From Undaria pinnatifida (lineage: Eukaryota; Sar; Phaeophyceae; Laminariales; Alariaceae): 64,000 bases of DNA. This document shows positions 48,401 to 59,477 of the stretch, one piece after another (the first letter of the stretch is position 1; each line of letters begins with the position of its first letter). The notes below the pieces were generated by a model, which had not been told where the DNA came from, did not search any database, and was given only the letters and a program-made list of their open reading frames with translations. The stretch is taken from assembly GCA_012845835.1 (NCBI GenBank), contig JABAKD010000016.1:8453919-8517918 (forward strand). Direction: 5' to 3'. Both the position numbers and the translations under genes were made by a program.

Positions 48401-50557
48401 TGCATCCTTTGTTGTTGTTGTTGTTGTTGTTGTTGTTATGTTGACAAATTTGTCGTCGACTTCGACAACCTGCAAGTGGGTGAGAGATGCCCCCGCTCGA
48501 TCACCACCCCCTCAATGTGCACCCCCCATGTCCTTTTGTTTTGTCATTGTTGTCGTCGTTGTTGTTGTCGTCGTTGTTGTTGTTGGTGTTGTTGGTGGTG
48601 TTATAGTTGTTGGCGTGTTGCTCGTGATGTTGTTGTCGGTGCCGCTGCTGTTGGTGATTGCTATGTTGATAATTCTAAGGTTGTCATCGGAGAATGTTCG
48701 CGGGTGCGCTCGAACCCGTCGCTGGCGTATGCCGGACTTTGAGTAACCGGCTTTGGCGAAGGCGGGCTATACTCGTACCATTCACGAGGAAGATATAATT
48801 TTAGAACACGCACATCTGACGTATCACGTAACTTGGAAAGCTGAGTATCAATCGAATTTTGGTCGAGTTCACGGCCGACGTAAATAGTTTCTTATAGAAG
48901 CGCCACCCGTCGTCTTTTCTGTCCGCACGACCGTCACCGCGTCGCACATTATCCACCGCAACCCCAACCCTCAGTATGAGAAGGAGGGGGTGCAGCAACC
49001 GCTCGCTATTATTCCCTGTTGAAGCGATCTACTTGCTACCTAACTACTGCAAAAGCCGAGTTCTATCAATCGTTATTTTGGTCGAACTCATAGCTGACGC
49101 TTTTCTACTACTTGTAAACACACCGCAGTCTATGATTCGCTATCCGCATCACCATCACCGCGTTTATTGTCCGCCGCAACCAAACCCAACCCTCAGTTTG
49201 AGAAAGGGGGGTACAGTGACCACGCGTCGTACTCCCTGTCGAAGCTGCTGGATATCATGTTCAACGCTGAGCTTGCGAGGCGAGCCCCCTCGGGGGTGAC
49301 GTGCAACTCCCTAGATCCGGGCACTGTGGACACCAAGATGCTTCGGGCCGGATGGGGCATGGGCGGAATCCCGGTCACAAGGTGAAAATGTATGATACGC
49401 CCCGCAGCACGCGCGATCGCAGTACTCGCATTGGGATGCTTTTTTTCGCCTTTTTTTTTGTGACCACGGGCTAGACTTTAGGGAAATGAGCTAAGGTGAG
49501 AACATCATCATCACCGGCAGCCTGCAAATATGGCTTTCGACGAAATCCCTCGATCTCCCAGCATAAATGTTTCAACATGGAATGAGCAAACGAACATGTA
49601 TCGGATGGTGGCGGCGTGGTTCTCACGACAGAAGGAGGCCATTGCACACGCGCGCGCCGAATCAATCAGCCCCTTTCAGATATGTTCTCCGACATTTTGG
49701 GGACAGACTTTGAAGTTGGAGAAGGGTTGTTTTTTCGGCAGTAAGGGGAAAGGGTTTGCAAGTCTAACACTTCGACTTGTGCTGTAGGAGCTGCTTTTGC
49801 CACGATCATGGCCCTCGATATCAATCACGTTGTTCACGCGGGCGCAGCTTTTTCCTCTCGGGGCGGAGGGGGGGCGGCGAAGCGAAACGCTTGGTGCTTC
49901 TGTGGGGACACCTTTGGAACACACGGAAAGGGCGAGCGATCGGGCGTGCGAGGCGTTTGGCCACCGTCGCGCCTCCAGCATAACTGCTTACCTAGTATCA
50001 TACGTTCCTAGGTATAGTCTTGACCTATTATGTTGGCTCTGTTATCATTTTTGTTGTTGTTGGGTTGTGGTATTTTGAAAACCGGCCTAGATTGCGCAGG
50101 ATCCTTGGATGGCAGGCCCCCTGCTGCCTTCTTGTCGTTCAAGACGATACGCAGTTTAGTCCGTAGGTCACGGCAGCACCGTTGTGTTCTGCAATTGAGT
50201 TATGAATAGAATTGACAAGGGACACAGATGGGAAAATTATTGTGAACTTGACGTTTATTTTTTACCCATCCGCCCGAGGAAAACAAAAAGAAACACAGCT
50301 TTTCTTGCGTTACACGAAGCGAGGATCTCTCTATATAACTTCTGACCCCTCCCCCGCAACGCCCCCCCTCTTCTACTCGACATTTCAGCGCAAACGACCA
50401 GTTCTACTTGGCGACGAGCGAAGCCGTAAGCGGCAGCTCCGGGCAGTACTATGTCAGTCGAAAGGTCTACAGCCCGCCACCGCCTGCCAAAGACGAAGAA
50501 AAATGCCGGCAGCTGTGGGAGGTGCTGGAAGAGCTCAGTGGATTGACGTACGCGTAA
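45499..50557 (+). CDS. Membrane-anchored short-chain dehydrogenase/reductase (retinol dehydrogenase-like SDR), six exons
   Basis: NAD(P)-dependent oxidoreductase of the classical SDR type. Exons 45499-45635, 46319-46542, 47432-47488, 48219-48349, 49197-49381, 50389-50557; phases agree at all five junctions, giving 300 residues, the usual family size. An N-terminal hydrophobic segment (PLAAIVASICLAAAL) precedes the Rossmann fold, suggesting a membrane anchor or ER targeting. Seen in order: GKVFLVTGSTDGIGK (TGxxxGIG cofactor loop), VIVHGRR (arginines favouring NADP), DCLLNNAG (NNAG), VVNVASLSAS (catalytic Ser strand), YSLSK (catalytic YxxxK), SLDPGTVDT (PG motif), and C-terminal LWEVLEELSGL as in retinol/WW-type SDRs. 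All catalytic residues are present. The substrate cannot be told from sequence. Three exon edges have nearby duplicated copies (see findings). Confidence 0.93.
47845..47985. repeat. (GACC)n-type satellite in SDR intron 3
   Basis: About 140 bases of GACCGACCGGCC and related four-base units with point changes (GAACGGTC, CAACTGAA). Simple sequence, non-coding. Confidence 0.85.
48407..48437 (+). repeat. (GTT)n microsatellite between the two copies of the exon 4 edge
   Basis: Nine to ten GTT units. A second degenerate GTT/GTC array follows at 48540-48660. Both lie in SDR intron 4. Confidence 0.85.
48836..49050 (+). pseudogene. Decayed tandem duplicate of the SDR exon 5 acceptor region
   Basis: Copies 49053-49280 with about 222-bp offset: the same ATCAATCG..TTTTGGTCGA block, the same ACCGTCACCGCG-like block, and the same CCGCAACC..AACCCTCAG acceptor followed by TATGAGAAGGAGGGGGTGCAG instead of TTTGAGAAAGGGGGGTACAG. 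Read in the exon 5 frame it hits a stop (TGA) after 15 codons, so inclusion would truncate the enzyme. It lies in SDR intron 4. Confidence 0.75.
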
Positions 50558-51899
50558 TGCTGAAAATTTCTATATATTCTTGGCCATTTTTCACCGGCTG
50601 CTGTGGGAGGTGTAGGAAGAGCTCAGCGCACTGACCTATGCATCATGCCGTATTAAGTACAATACCGTTTTCGTGTTTTTTAAATATTTAGTTTTCTTTT
50701 GTAGGGACCCACCGGATGTGATCTACCTTTTTGGTATTTTTCGCTTTTTTTTTTTGGTTCAGAGATCCAATAGGTGAAATCTGTCAGACAGGCGGACATG
50801 CATGGCTTGTAGTTTGGGCTCGAGGTTCCTTTGGTGGCTAACGTATAATATGCAAGATGACACATACATCGGGGGGAATTTTCGAGTCGATTTTTTACTG
50901 AACAGGGGGTGGGGCACACAGCGAAAACCGTGGCTTTGGAAAGATGTCGACGACTTCCTGAGGAGACGCACTGCTCAACCGTTTTAGAAGAAATCATCTT
51001 GCATTGTAGTTCAGGAGCGGTGTTTTCCATTTTATGCGGAAATACCCCGGAATTTGTATTATTATTTTTTGATGACTTTCTGCCGTATTTTCGTTCTTAA
51101 GAGCACGTGGACGATAGCTGTGTGGGGTTTTCATACGGTGCGTTTTACACCACAGTAGTACCACCTCTCCCCGCCAAGCTGCGCGTCCAGGACATGTTTT
51201 CATGTGTGTATGTGTATGTATATGTGTTTCGGGAGGCTTTTATGCTCATGGAAGGGGTTTTCAAATTTCTTCGGTTGCCGAAAAGCGGAAACTTGCCGTA
51301 TTCGGCTTGGTAGCACCTGCATTGATGGTTTAGAGGTTACCGTAGCTCCAGGTAGAAATCGTTCTTGCTCCCACGTAACGATGGCGTCGTGTGGAGCGGG
51401 ATCAATACGCCATCTTAATATTTTTGAGCTCGGCGCGCGTGGCGCAAGCGTTGCGCATCGCCCGTTTGATACGGGTACTGTGCGGTCACACGCTCAAGGG
51501 GTAAGTATGTAGCTCGGAAATATATGACGCTATGGTAAAATATATGATGCGGTGGGTAGCGCGTGCAAGAGGTCATCGAAGCGAAGCTTGAGAATACGCA
51601 CTTGAGAGTAGGAGCGGCATTCCTCCGTAAGAAAACAATTCGCAAGCAAGCGCTAAAGACAACGCTGGCGATAACAGAGCAAACAAAGTTGTTGTTACCT
51701 CTCGTCTTCGCGCTCTTAACCCTTTCTCACCCCTTTTAGGACTTGGGGGAGGAAAATTATCGAAATTAAGGGACGGTTACAGGATCGGCCACGCTTACGC
51801 ACCTCACGTCTTGTTTTCTGTTGATTACATTATATTTGTGGTGTTTATTCCGGTAATATGTAGGTCCAAGCGGACAGATGGACGGGCGCATTCGACGTT

Positions 51900-52460
51900 C
51901 CGCCACAAAAGACACCAGTGAACTGGGAAATTTGGCATCGTCATCATGAATGGTTGTTGGCCAACGGTTTACCGGACCAGACTTCAGGTAGAGAGCTATG
52001 ATCGTCAAGGTGGCGTCCTCGTTATCCGTGGTTCGTTGTTGGGATGGCGTCGTCATAATTCATGGTTTATTACCATGGCATCGTCATATTCATCCATCAT
52101 CATGGTGTATGGTTGTTAACGTGACATCATGATCATACTTGGTTAGCATAGCATCGTCATCTTCTCTCATGTCTGTTAGGATGGCGTCATCATCCATGAC
52201 TGTTGACATGATGGCATGGTCATGATCCATGGTTTTTCTTAGTATGACATCGTCGTCATCCATATAACGGATTGATGTTAGTACGACATACCTGTTATGT
52301 ATCATTGCATGACGTCCGGCTATTATTGTGGTCGAGTCATAAAATAATGGTTGTTGATGTGGCATCATCATCACCCAATGGCGCATATTGCTATCGTGAA
52401 CATCCACGGCTCTGTTTAGATGGCATCGTCATTATTCGTCATTATTCGTCATTATTTAAG
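51900..52460 (+). repeat. Degenerate minisatellite, unit ~35-40 bp (GGCATCGTCATCATCCATGGTT)
   Basis: At least a dozen imperfect units containing 'tggcatcgtcatcatccatggttgttg' with variable spacing. One reading frame stays open by virtue of the repeat and yields His/Asp-rich low complexity; this is not evidence of a gene. Confidence 0.8.
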
Positions 52461-52690
52461 AGCCATCTCACATTTGTTAGGGTTGCAGCCGAAAGTCCCA
52501 TCACTCCTCACATGAGGAACTCAATATCTCACCCGAAAAATGACTTCGAAGGCATTCGTTCGCACAACCCGACCAAGCTTCTGTGCCTTAGTTCTAAAAA
52601 AAAATGTGCTCGCGTGAAATTACTTCATTGACCGGCAGTTCAGGACTCACATGAGGAACTCAATCGACCAGGGACTTTTTGGAGCAAAAA

Positions 52691-52741
52691 CTGCAACCCC
52701 TACCATGGGATGACTCCAAAATCCCACAGTAGGGGTTGCAG
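52691..52741. repeat. Hairpin, 21-bp stem, 9-base loop
   Basis: CTGCAACCCCTACCATGGGAT at 52691-52711 pairs with the segment ending GTAGGGGTTGCAG at 52741, two mismatches. No poly-T tail or gene immediately upstream. It may be a small MITE remnant or a small-RNA precursor. Confidence 0.8.
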
Positions 52742-53029
52742 TTGTTAAAATAAGAGTTTGTGAGCGGTTAAGCTCAACCTCAAGGGTGGAACTATCGGAT
52801 ATAGTAGGGTAACTTGGCAAGTACTTTATTTCAGGACCAGCGCACGGAAACATTTGGCCGAGTTGCGCGCACGAACATCTACGACAGTTATGTTTCGGGT
52901 GGGATATTGAGCTCCTCTCATGTTAGGAGCTCAGAGACTTCCCCCGCAACACCCTGCCGTGGAACGTCTCATAACCCCTTTATAACTCCCACCACACCCG
53001 TGACGCGTGTTACGATAGAGGCGCACTAG

Positions 53030-54400
53030 TTTGTTCCCCGTAAAAGTTCATCAATATATAGTGCTTTAAAGACGTCTCCCAAAAAACGATTTGGAGCAAA
53101 GTATAACTGCCACACCGGATGGAAAATCCCGTGGCGAAGTAGGTACACGACGAAAATCGTGCAAAAATAATACTCCGTATTATCTATTTTCCGACGAATA
53201 TTGTGAGTCATTCTACATGGTAGCCCCCCCAACTTTTCTTCATTCAGCGAAATAGCCGGTTTTGAAACCAGACCATGGCCGTATCTCCTGAAATACGGTG
53301 CCCTTTGCCACCCCGACGTCATCGTCCATTGGTATTTCGCGAACAAGGACACATGTGAAGATACTTTTTTCGTAGCATCCTTCTTCGTATCGAGCAGCCA
53401 CGAAACGTTCGTTAAACGCTGGTTTTTTGGGGGGGCTATCGTAAAATCAGTCGATTTTGGTTTAAGGAACCCCGTCGTTCATAAAACGAAGTAGCCAACA
53501 AATGCTACCTCGTTCACAGCATGCATCCCGTCTTGGAGACAAACTACTCTGAATTACACGTCGAAGTATGACGTCGTGACGAATATAGAGGTACGCTAAT
53601 TTTCTGTTTCAAGTTGCTTCATTATTTTTTTCGCATGTTTACGGATGGTAGCAGGGGTGCACCCATTCATTTCTGCGATTCCTCGCTTGGAGTGCTATAC
53701 ATATCCCACCTAAAAGCTAATTTTTGGAAAACATAAAAAAACGCCACCCCGATAAAAATTCCCAAAGGCCTAGATATACAACGAAACATGAACATATTGC
53801 GAATCACGAACGAAATTCCGACGACTTCGGGGTCAAGGAACTCCGTCGTTCAGAAATCGAACGCTCTAGTCAAGAAGTGCTTTTTTTTTTCCCTGTCAAT
53901 AGCACGCTTCTTTTGCTGCAGCAAAAAGGTTTTCATCGTCATCACCCATCATGGTTATTGATATGGTCGTTAGACGAGTGCTACGACAGGGGCAGCAGTT
54001 TTGGGCTAAAATATTTTCTGCATGACGGGGCTCCGTAATTTCAAAATCGTCGGAGTACATCGTTCCTGTTTGGCAATGTATGTATTACCTGGTATGTTTT
54101 TTTTTTCACGCGTGCTTTGATAGAGGTGTACCACTTGTTTTGTAAGGTTCCCCCAATTTGAGAGCTTAAGACCTCCCCCGAAAATTGATTTGAAGAAGAA
54201 AATAAAACTGCTGCGTACCTCGGATGAAAAATCCGCATGTATAGGGCCTAAATACACCACGAGAAATCACGCAAAAAAAAGCCTATTTAATTTCCGGCGA
54301 TTTTGGGGGTTAAGGAGCCCCGTCATTCAGAAACCATTTCGCGCGGAAACTGCTACCTCCATCGTAACATACATGCGTCTTTTTTCGTTACAACACCCTA
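53030..54400. repeat. Diverged tandem-like repeat units
   Basis: Three related segments (53035-53215, 53690-53880, 54135-54345) share the ordered blocks GAC.TC.CCC.AAAA..GATTTG, TAAAACTGC..ACC.GGATG.AAAATCC, and CGAGAAATC.TGCAAAAA. A GGGTTAAGGA.CCCGTC.TTCA.AAA block recurs at 53460, 53833 and 54305. Non-coding, old. Confidence 0.6.
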
Positions 54401-54680
54401 TAGGCCATGGGATCTTGTTCATCTGGTTGAGTAGGCTCTCGTTTAAATAGAAAGCAGGTTTTGTGTGGTACAGAGCTCTTCACGTAAGCAAGTCAGGAGG
54501 AGTACATCAAGAAAAAAAAACAAACGAGGCACCTCTGCCGTAGCATGCGTTGGCGTCGTCGTCGTCATCATCATCTCCCTCGAGATCATGCTTGTAAAAA
54601 TGGCGCACATCGTCGTCACCCGTGCGCTTGATGGCCTACGAATCAAAATATCAGACAACAAGTGGCATTAAGATGCGTAC

Positions 54681-54999
54681 AGCAGGTGGATCAGGCCGCG
54701 CCTCAGCCGTCGAGGGGAAATGCTTGGCCGTCCGCCGGCGGATCGGTTTCGAGTCGAGGCTCAGCGCTCGCATCTCCTTCTCGTATTTCTCACTTTCGTG
54801 GATTCGAGTTTGTATTGTTCTTCCATCGCCACATCGCGGGCTTCCCGAGGAATCGCTTTTCACGCGAGACTCTACAGTTAATGATTCGACGGCTGGGCAA
54901 AAATGGGGAGAGGTGACCAAGCCTGCAGAGGTAGTCGGGCCCTTTGCGACATTCAGTATGTGTGCGAACTTATTGACTTCGAAGGCCATTCCATGGTAG
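54681..54999 (-). CDS. Possible isolated exon, function unknown
   Basis: A 106-codon open stretch on the minus strand between a CTGGCAG acceptor-like site and a GTACGC donor-like site, with higher GC than its flanks. It reads YHGMAFEVNKFAHILNVAKG near the start and ESEKYEKEMRALSLDSKP further on, compositionally like a real soluble protein. No domain recognised and no adjoining exon found. It could be a chance frame or a transposon fragment. Confidence 0.25.
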
Positions 55000-55524
55000 C
55001 TGCCAGGTATGGTGCACGTCATGTATGTCTACGTACACCACCTGAGTCGAGTGAGAGAACAAACGGCTCTGGTTTCTACCACCTCGTGGAACCATCAAGC
55101 CATGGGGTAAGGACAGTCGCTGGAAGGCCCGCATAAAGTGAGAAAGCGAATCCGGGACTAAACCGGCACAGAGTATCAAGCAGATTATCCTGTCCATTCG
55201 TGTGCGTGTGGGCAGGAGTTACCGCCTGGGTCTCCGGATCCCCGTCCCAAAAAACTGTGGTACCTGGTATATGTGCATAATACCGGTATACTTCAAAGTA
55301 GTGTGTTTAACGATGTATTCGGCGCTCGTTTCTCGTTCGCCGTAAATTGCTGTCGAAAGCGGGGTTTGCGCTCTCTGCTGCGGTTTCTAGCCGCAAAACC
55401 ACACTCAACACCCCGCACAGCAGGGCTAAACGCAAAAAAAAACACAACAAGAAAAAAAAAATTACCCCCGCCTCCCCAATGGAATAGGGAACCAACCGGC
55501 CAAGGGTGGCGCACATACTCATTA

Positions 55525-55547
55525 CCCCCCCCCCCCCCCCCCCCCCC
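55525..55547 (+). repeat. Poly-C run (23 bases) within a duplicated ~70-bp unit
   Basis: ATTACCCCC(n), then CCA.TTG.ATGGGAA..CAACCGGCCAAG, occurs twice (55460-55505 and 55520-55585); the second copy carries the 23-base C run. Confidence 0.85.
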
Positions 55548-56538
55548 TCCAGTTGTATGGGAAAACAACCGGCCAAGCGTGACGCGTTTCTTCTACTAGG
55601 GCCTTCTCTCTGCTCCCGCTTACAATAATACTACTAGCAGTAGTTGAACGCCAAAAAAGAGAGAAGAGAGAAGCTCGACTCCTTTGTAATCCAGCACACG
55701 CTAACCAGCCATCGCCTCATCGTGCGTGCTGCTGAACTATCGTTAGCATTGGGTCTACGTAGTGTTGTAGATTACTTCTGCTTCCGAAATGAGCGCACGA
55801 AACCTTAAGAACAGTTTATTGCCTGTGTCTGGGGTCGAATCGTGCGCGCGCGCAAAAATATGTCATTTTGCAGTCTGCCGCAATATAACCAAAAGTCGGG
55901 TACGTACGTATTCATATCTTCTCTGGAATACACGCAGCAGCTATATCGCCGGTACGTGCTACGCGTATCTACAATTTCCAAACTCGGGTGGTAGTTCGTT
56001 TCGTTCGAATCTGAACGTCTTTACAACTCCTCGTATGCTAGAAGGCACTGATTGCTTCTGGTTGTGATTGACTCTATCAGTACGTAGTCGTGGAATAGAT
56101 AAACCAAGTCAAGCCAGTCCGATAACTGCTGTATTGTAGTAGGTCTACAGATACTCATTACACTCAGTAGTAGTATCCGTTGTCCCTAAATTCGTTCGTA
56201 CCTATATCATCCCAGGTACATACTAGTATGAACATAGACTACCGCTGTTACACGTAGTACGGCATGCGTGACCCCTTCGTGTTTACGCACACTACGTACG
56301 GTACCATTCGTCGTAGTAAGGTATGCGTAGAACCCCTTTCGAACGGACACCACATGCCAGGAAATTCATACCCTCAACCTTAAGATAAAAAAAAACGCCC
56401 GATATAATCGCCGATCCTCTTATATGTCTTCTACCGGTACGTACCCCCCCCCCCCCTCCCCCCCGACCCTTGCCTGTCGTGAGCACAGACAAACCTTCAC
56501 ACACAGCAACAAGAAATAATAAAGAGACAAAAAAACAG

Positions 56539-56787
56539 TTACCCCCCGCTGATGGGCGGAATGAAAGCGATCTCGTCGCCGTCCTTCAGAGGCGTGTCTT
56601 CCTCGGGGTCAAGGTACTCCTGATTTAATGCGAGGGTCACAGTAGCCGCCACCGGCTTGAGACCGGGCAGTTTTTGCACGATGCACTCCCGGAGCTTGGA
56701 GGTGGTGGAGCTGTCGCCCGGCAGCTGGAGGGACGTTTCTTTGGTCCCCGCCATCTCTCGGCACGATGCGAAGAAGAGGACCTTGAC
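56539..56787 (-). CDS. MOCS2A: Molybdopterin synthase small subunit MOCS2A (MoaD-like ubiquitin fold), main exon
   Basis: Sulfur carrier whose C-terminal thiocarboxylate donates sulfur to precursor Z in molybdenum-cofactor synthesis, in the cytosol with MOCS2B. The exon runs from an ACACAG acceptor at 56788 to a stop at 56539, encoding 82 residues: VKVLFFASCREMAGTKE at the start, LALNQEYLDP in the middle, and the diagnostic end GDEIAFIPPISGG with the terminal Gly-Gly directly before the stop. Length matches MoaD/MOCS2A (80-90 aa). The ATG at 56754 lies inside the first conserved strand and would cut it off, so translation should start in a short upstream exon not found here. Upstream on the minus strand is a CTG/GCC-rich stretch that stays open but has no ATG in frame. 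MOCS2B, overlapping it in animals, is not seen nearby. Confidence 0.93.
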   Translation of the reverse strand, partial: VKVLFFASCREMAGTKETSLQLPGDSSTTSKLRECIVQKLPGLKPVAATVTLALNQEYLDPEEDTPLKDGDEIAFIPPISGG

Positions 56788-59477
56788 CTGTGTGTCGCCG
56801 GTTGCAGCAACGGCGGCGACGGCGGCGACGGCGGCAGTAGCAGCAACAGCAGAAGCAGAACCAACAACACCAGCAGCAGCAGCAGCGGCAGCAGAAAAAA
56901 AAGCAGCAGATGTGTAAAAAGCGGTAGCAGTGGCATTAAGTTATTATTCATATTAAATAGTAATATTAACCCGAACAAGTATATGATAGCACCTCACAAT
57001 ACGAGCGGCAGGCTAACTCTACTATACTTTCGGAAACTCATGTACGACGACAACAAAATGGGACCAGTGAAATCGACTTTGTCGAGTTTATAGTAAAAGG
57101 AACAGCTTGCAGCAGCAACAAAACTGTCACCATGCTGATGCGCGAGCTGTGCAGCTTCTTACGCTGCAATTCGTAGGCACCCCCGCCCCGATGGCTGCTT
57201 CGCGAGGACAACGCTGCAATCGTGACAACGCTGAAATCGTTACTTTTTTCGACATTTTCCCCCTCTCTTAAGTCTCAAAGGAACTGCGAGCACTGCGAGG
57301 GGTTATAGATTAATAATCGTGTTGCTTACCCCCAAGCCTAAAACAAAAAACGTTCGTATTATCACGGTGTTACTAGTAACCCTACACACAAGGGACCCAA
57401 AAAGCGAGAGGGGCAGCCTTGTCAACCGTCTGGGAAGACCGTGAAGCAGCAGCAGCAGCACAAGTACCATCATACCATCAGGCTGCGTGCAGATCGAACA
57501 CCCCCCTTTTCGTTGAAGCTCGGATAAATACCCTACCCCAACAGCCCGGGCTGTTTATGTATCGCCGACGCTGCAATCGCCACTTTCTTTCCTGGCAAAT
57601 TCGAAGTCTCAAGCTCACTTTCGCGCAACAATTTTCCCTGGTGAAATTGGGGCCTCAGCGGGGAAAAGCTCGAAAGGGCGGATTGCAGTATCGACGACAG
57701 ATGCAGATCGGGCTGCTAGAGTTGGGGATGTGTCCGAAACCCGACGTAAATATAATACCAGGTATCTACTGTAAGCACGACACAGCATGGTGCCACTTGT
57801 ACTGCCGCCGTACAGGTATAAGACCGCACTTACAGTGTACCGCTTTTCAGGGGTGTCTCGCTGTTTGCAGTCGACATATACTGCAGTAGCTGTGTCTGTA
57901 TCTGGATCCCCACAAGGTTCGCAGCGCTGGAGCACACAGCCAGTATTCTATGCCTAGTAGTCGTCTGCTGTGTACTGCATGCACCAGGTATACTCGCACA
58001 GCAGTAGTGGGGAGTGGAATCTCCTTCGCAAAAAATCGGAAGATCGACCCAAGAAGCTCCAAAAAGTGAACATCGTCGGGTGCTTATGATACTGCTACGG
58101 GTACTCCCTCAAGGAGTCGGTTTGGGGGACGCAGCTTATAAAGGCAGTCCTGGCTGAACAGCCAGCAGCTACGAACTGCAGCACAGCAATGACACTCGAC
58201 GATGTGGTGACTGATGTCATCATATACCTGGTAACTGGTATGCGTTCAATGCCCAAGGACAACAACAACAGGAGACTCGGCCAAACAACAGTCAACCGAC
58301 GCAGAGAGGCAGCACGACACGAAACAGAAATTACAGCAGTACAGGTCGTACACACCAGATATGACCCGAGATGTGAGAAAAGACAACGCAGAAAACACGC
58401 CCAGACTGCGAGACAAGCACATGGCGCATCGATTCGACGTAGTGTGACACGGGCTGCGTACTGAAGGCGTCAAAATACTCTGCTGTGCTAGCTCTCTCGT
58501 GCATCCCAGTGATCACCTGCATACTGTTGTCCATGGGAAGGCAGGGTGGTGTCAGCTTGGCGGGCAGAAACTCGCACTTTGATGAGACCAAGCGAACTCC
58601 GAGCTTCGAACTTCGAGCACCAATCTGAACTTTTTTAGAAACGCCATTAGAACCTTTCGAAACCCCCCAGAGGATTTCGAGTCCCAAACCTATCTACAAG
58701 TACCCAAACCCCAAACACTGATCACAAACCTGCTGTTGCTGTGTGTTGCCCACAAGTACACAAGTAGAAGGCTGCCAGGTGCTGTGCTGTGTTGTGCTGT
58801 GCCGAGCGAGTTGCACGTGTCCGCGTGGGGATCTAGGGACCATTAAGTCGTCACCTTCCCTGTGTCATGCAGCGGTTGCCTAAGCAAGTCCGGTGGCGTA
58901 GGCTCGTAGGGGCAGCAGATCGCCGATCCCTACCATTAGCAGCATGCTCGCTTGGTTCACCGCGAAGCAGAAGTCAGTCCCACAACAACAGCAGTAGCGG
59001 CAGTAGTGACAGTGGCGGTAGTCGACCACTCTGGACTGGCCGAAAAGTCGGAAGCAGAAGAGCGAATGAACACGGGCCAGGGACGGCGGCAGAAGCATGC
59101 CACGGAAATGTCAGCGAAGCCGAGGTGCAGAAGTTCCGCCACTTGGAAAAGTGAGCTGACCGAAAGCGGCATCGATTTTGACACCGCAACTTGTTTGTTT
59201 CATTTGTACTGCTGCTTGCATGTCTTGGCTTGCTTGCGCTTGCTTTGCCGTGCTCCACTTGGTTGCCGTGCTCTGCTTGCTTGCCGTGCTCTGCTTGCTT
59301 GTCTCGCTCTGTTCGCTTGCCTTGCTCTGCTACGTTGCTTGCACAACGTTGCTTCCACAACCTTTCTTGCACACTGCACACCCTTTGCTTAGGGTCGTTC
59401 TGTTACATGCCACTTTTTTCGGATTTAAGTTTTTATTTCCGAAACTTTCGGTAAACACCGAAATAATGTCTTCGCTA
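56788..59477. other. Intergenic region between MOCS2A and the repeat cluster
   Basis: Should hold the MOCS2A first exon and promoter. It starts with imperfect CAG/GGC triplet sequence (56800-56900). A CTTGCTTGCCGTGCTCTG-type short tandem is at 59230-59330. No exon identified. Confidence 0.4.

Larger units (their letters stand above)
50558..54680. other. Intergenic region downstream of the SDR gene, repeat-rich
   Basis: Begins with a duplicate of the SDR stop-codon region (50599-50648). A degenerate minisatellite is at 51900-52460, a 21-bp-stem hairpin at 52691-52741, and several diverged repeat units at 53030-54400. More AT-rich than the gene regions. No exon recognised. Confidence 0.5.

Noticed and set aside
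48690-48760. Possible tRNA on the minus strand (GACGGGTTCGAGCGC)
   Set aside because: A B-box-like core with a paired stem is present, but there is no A-box or acceptor stem at the right distance.
52090-52407. His/Asp/Met-rich open frame on the minus strand
   Set aside because: Produced by the ATGGCATCGTCATC minisatellite; all frames of such an array stay open.
54135-54400. Retrotransposon LTR or coding element
   Set aside because: Only short diverged non-coding units were found: no reverse transcriptase, integrase or gag-like motif anywhere in the window, and no paired LTRs with TG/CA ends.
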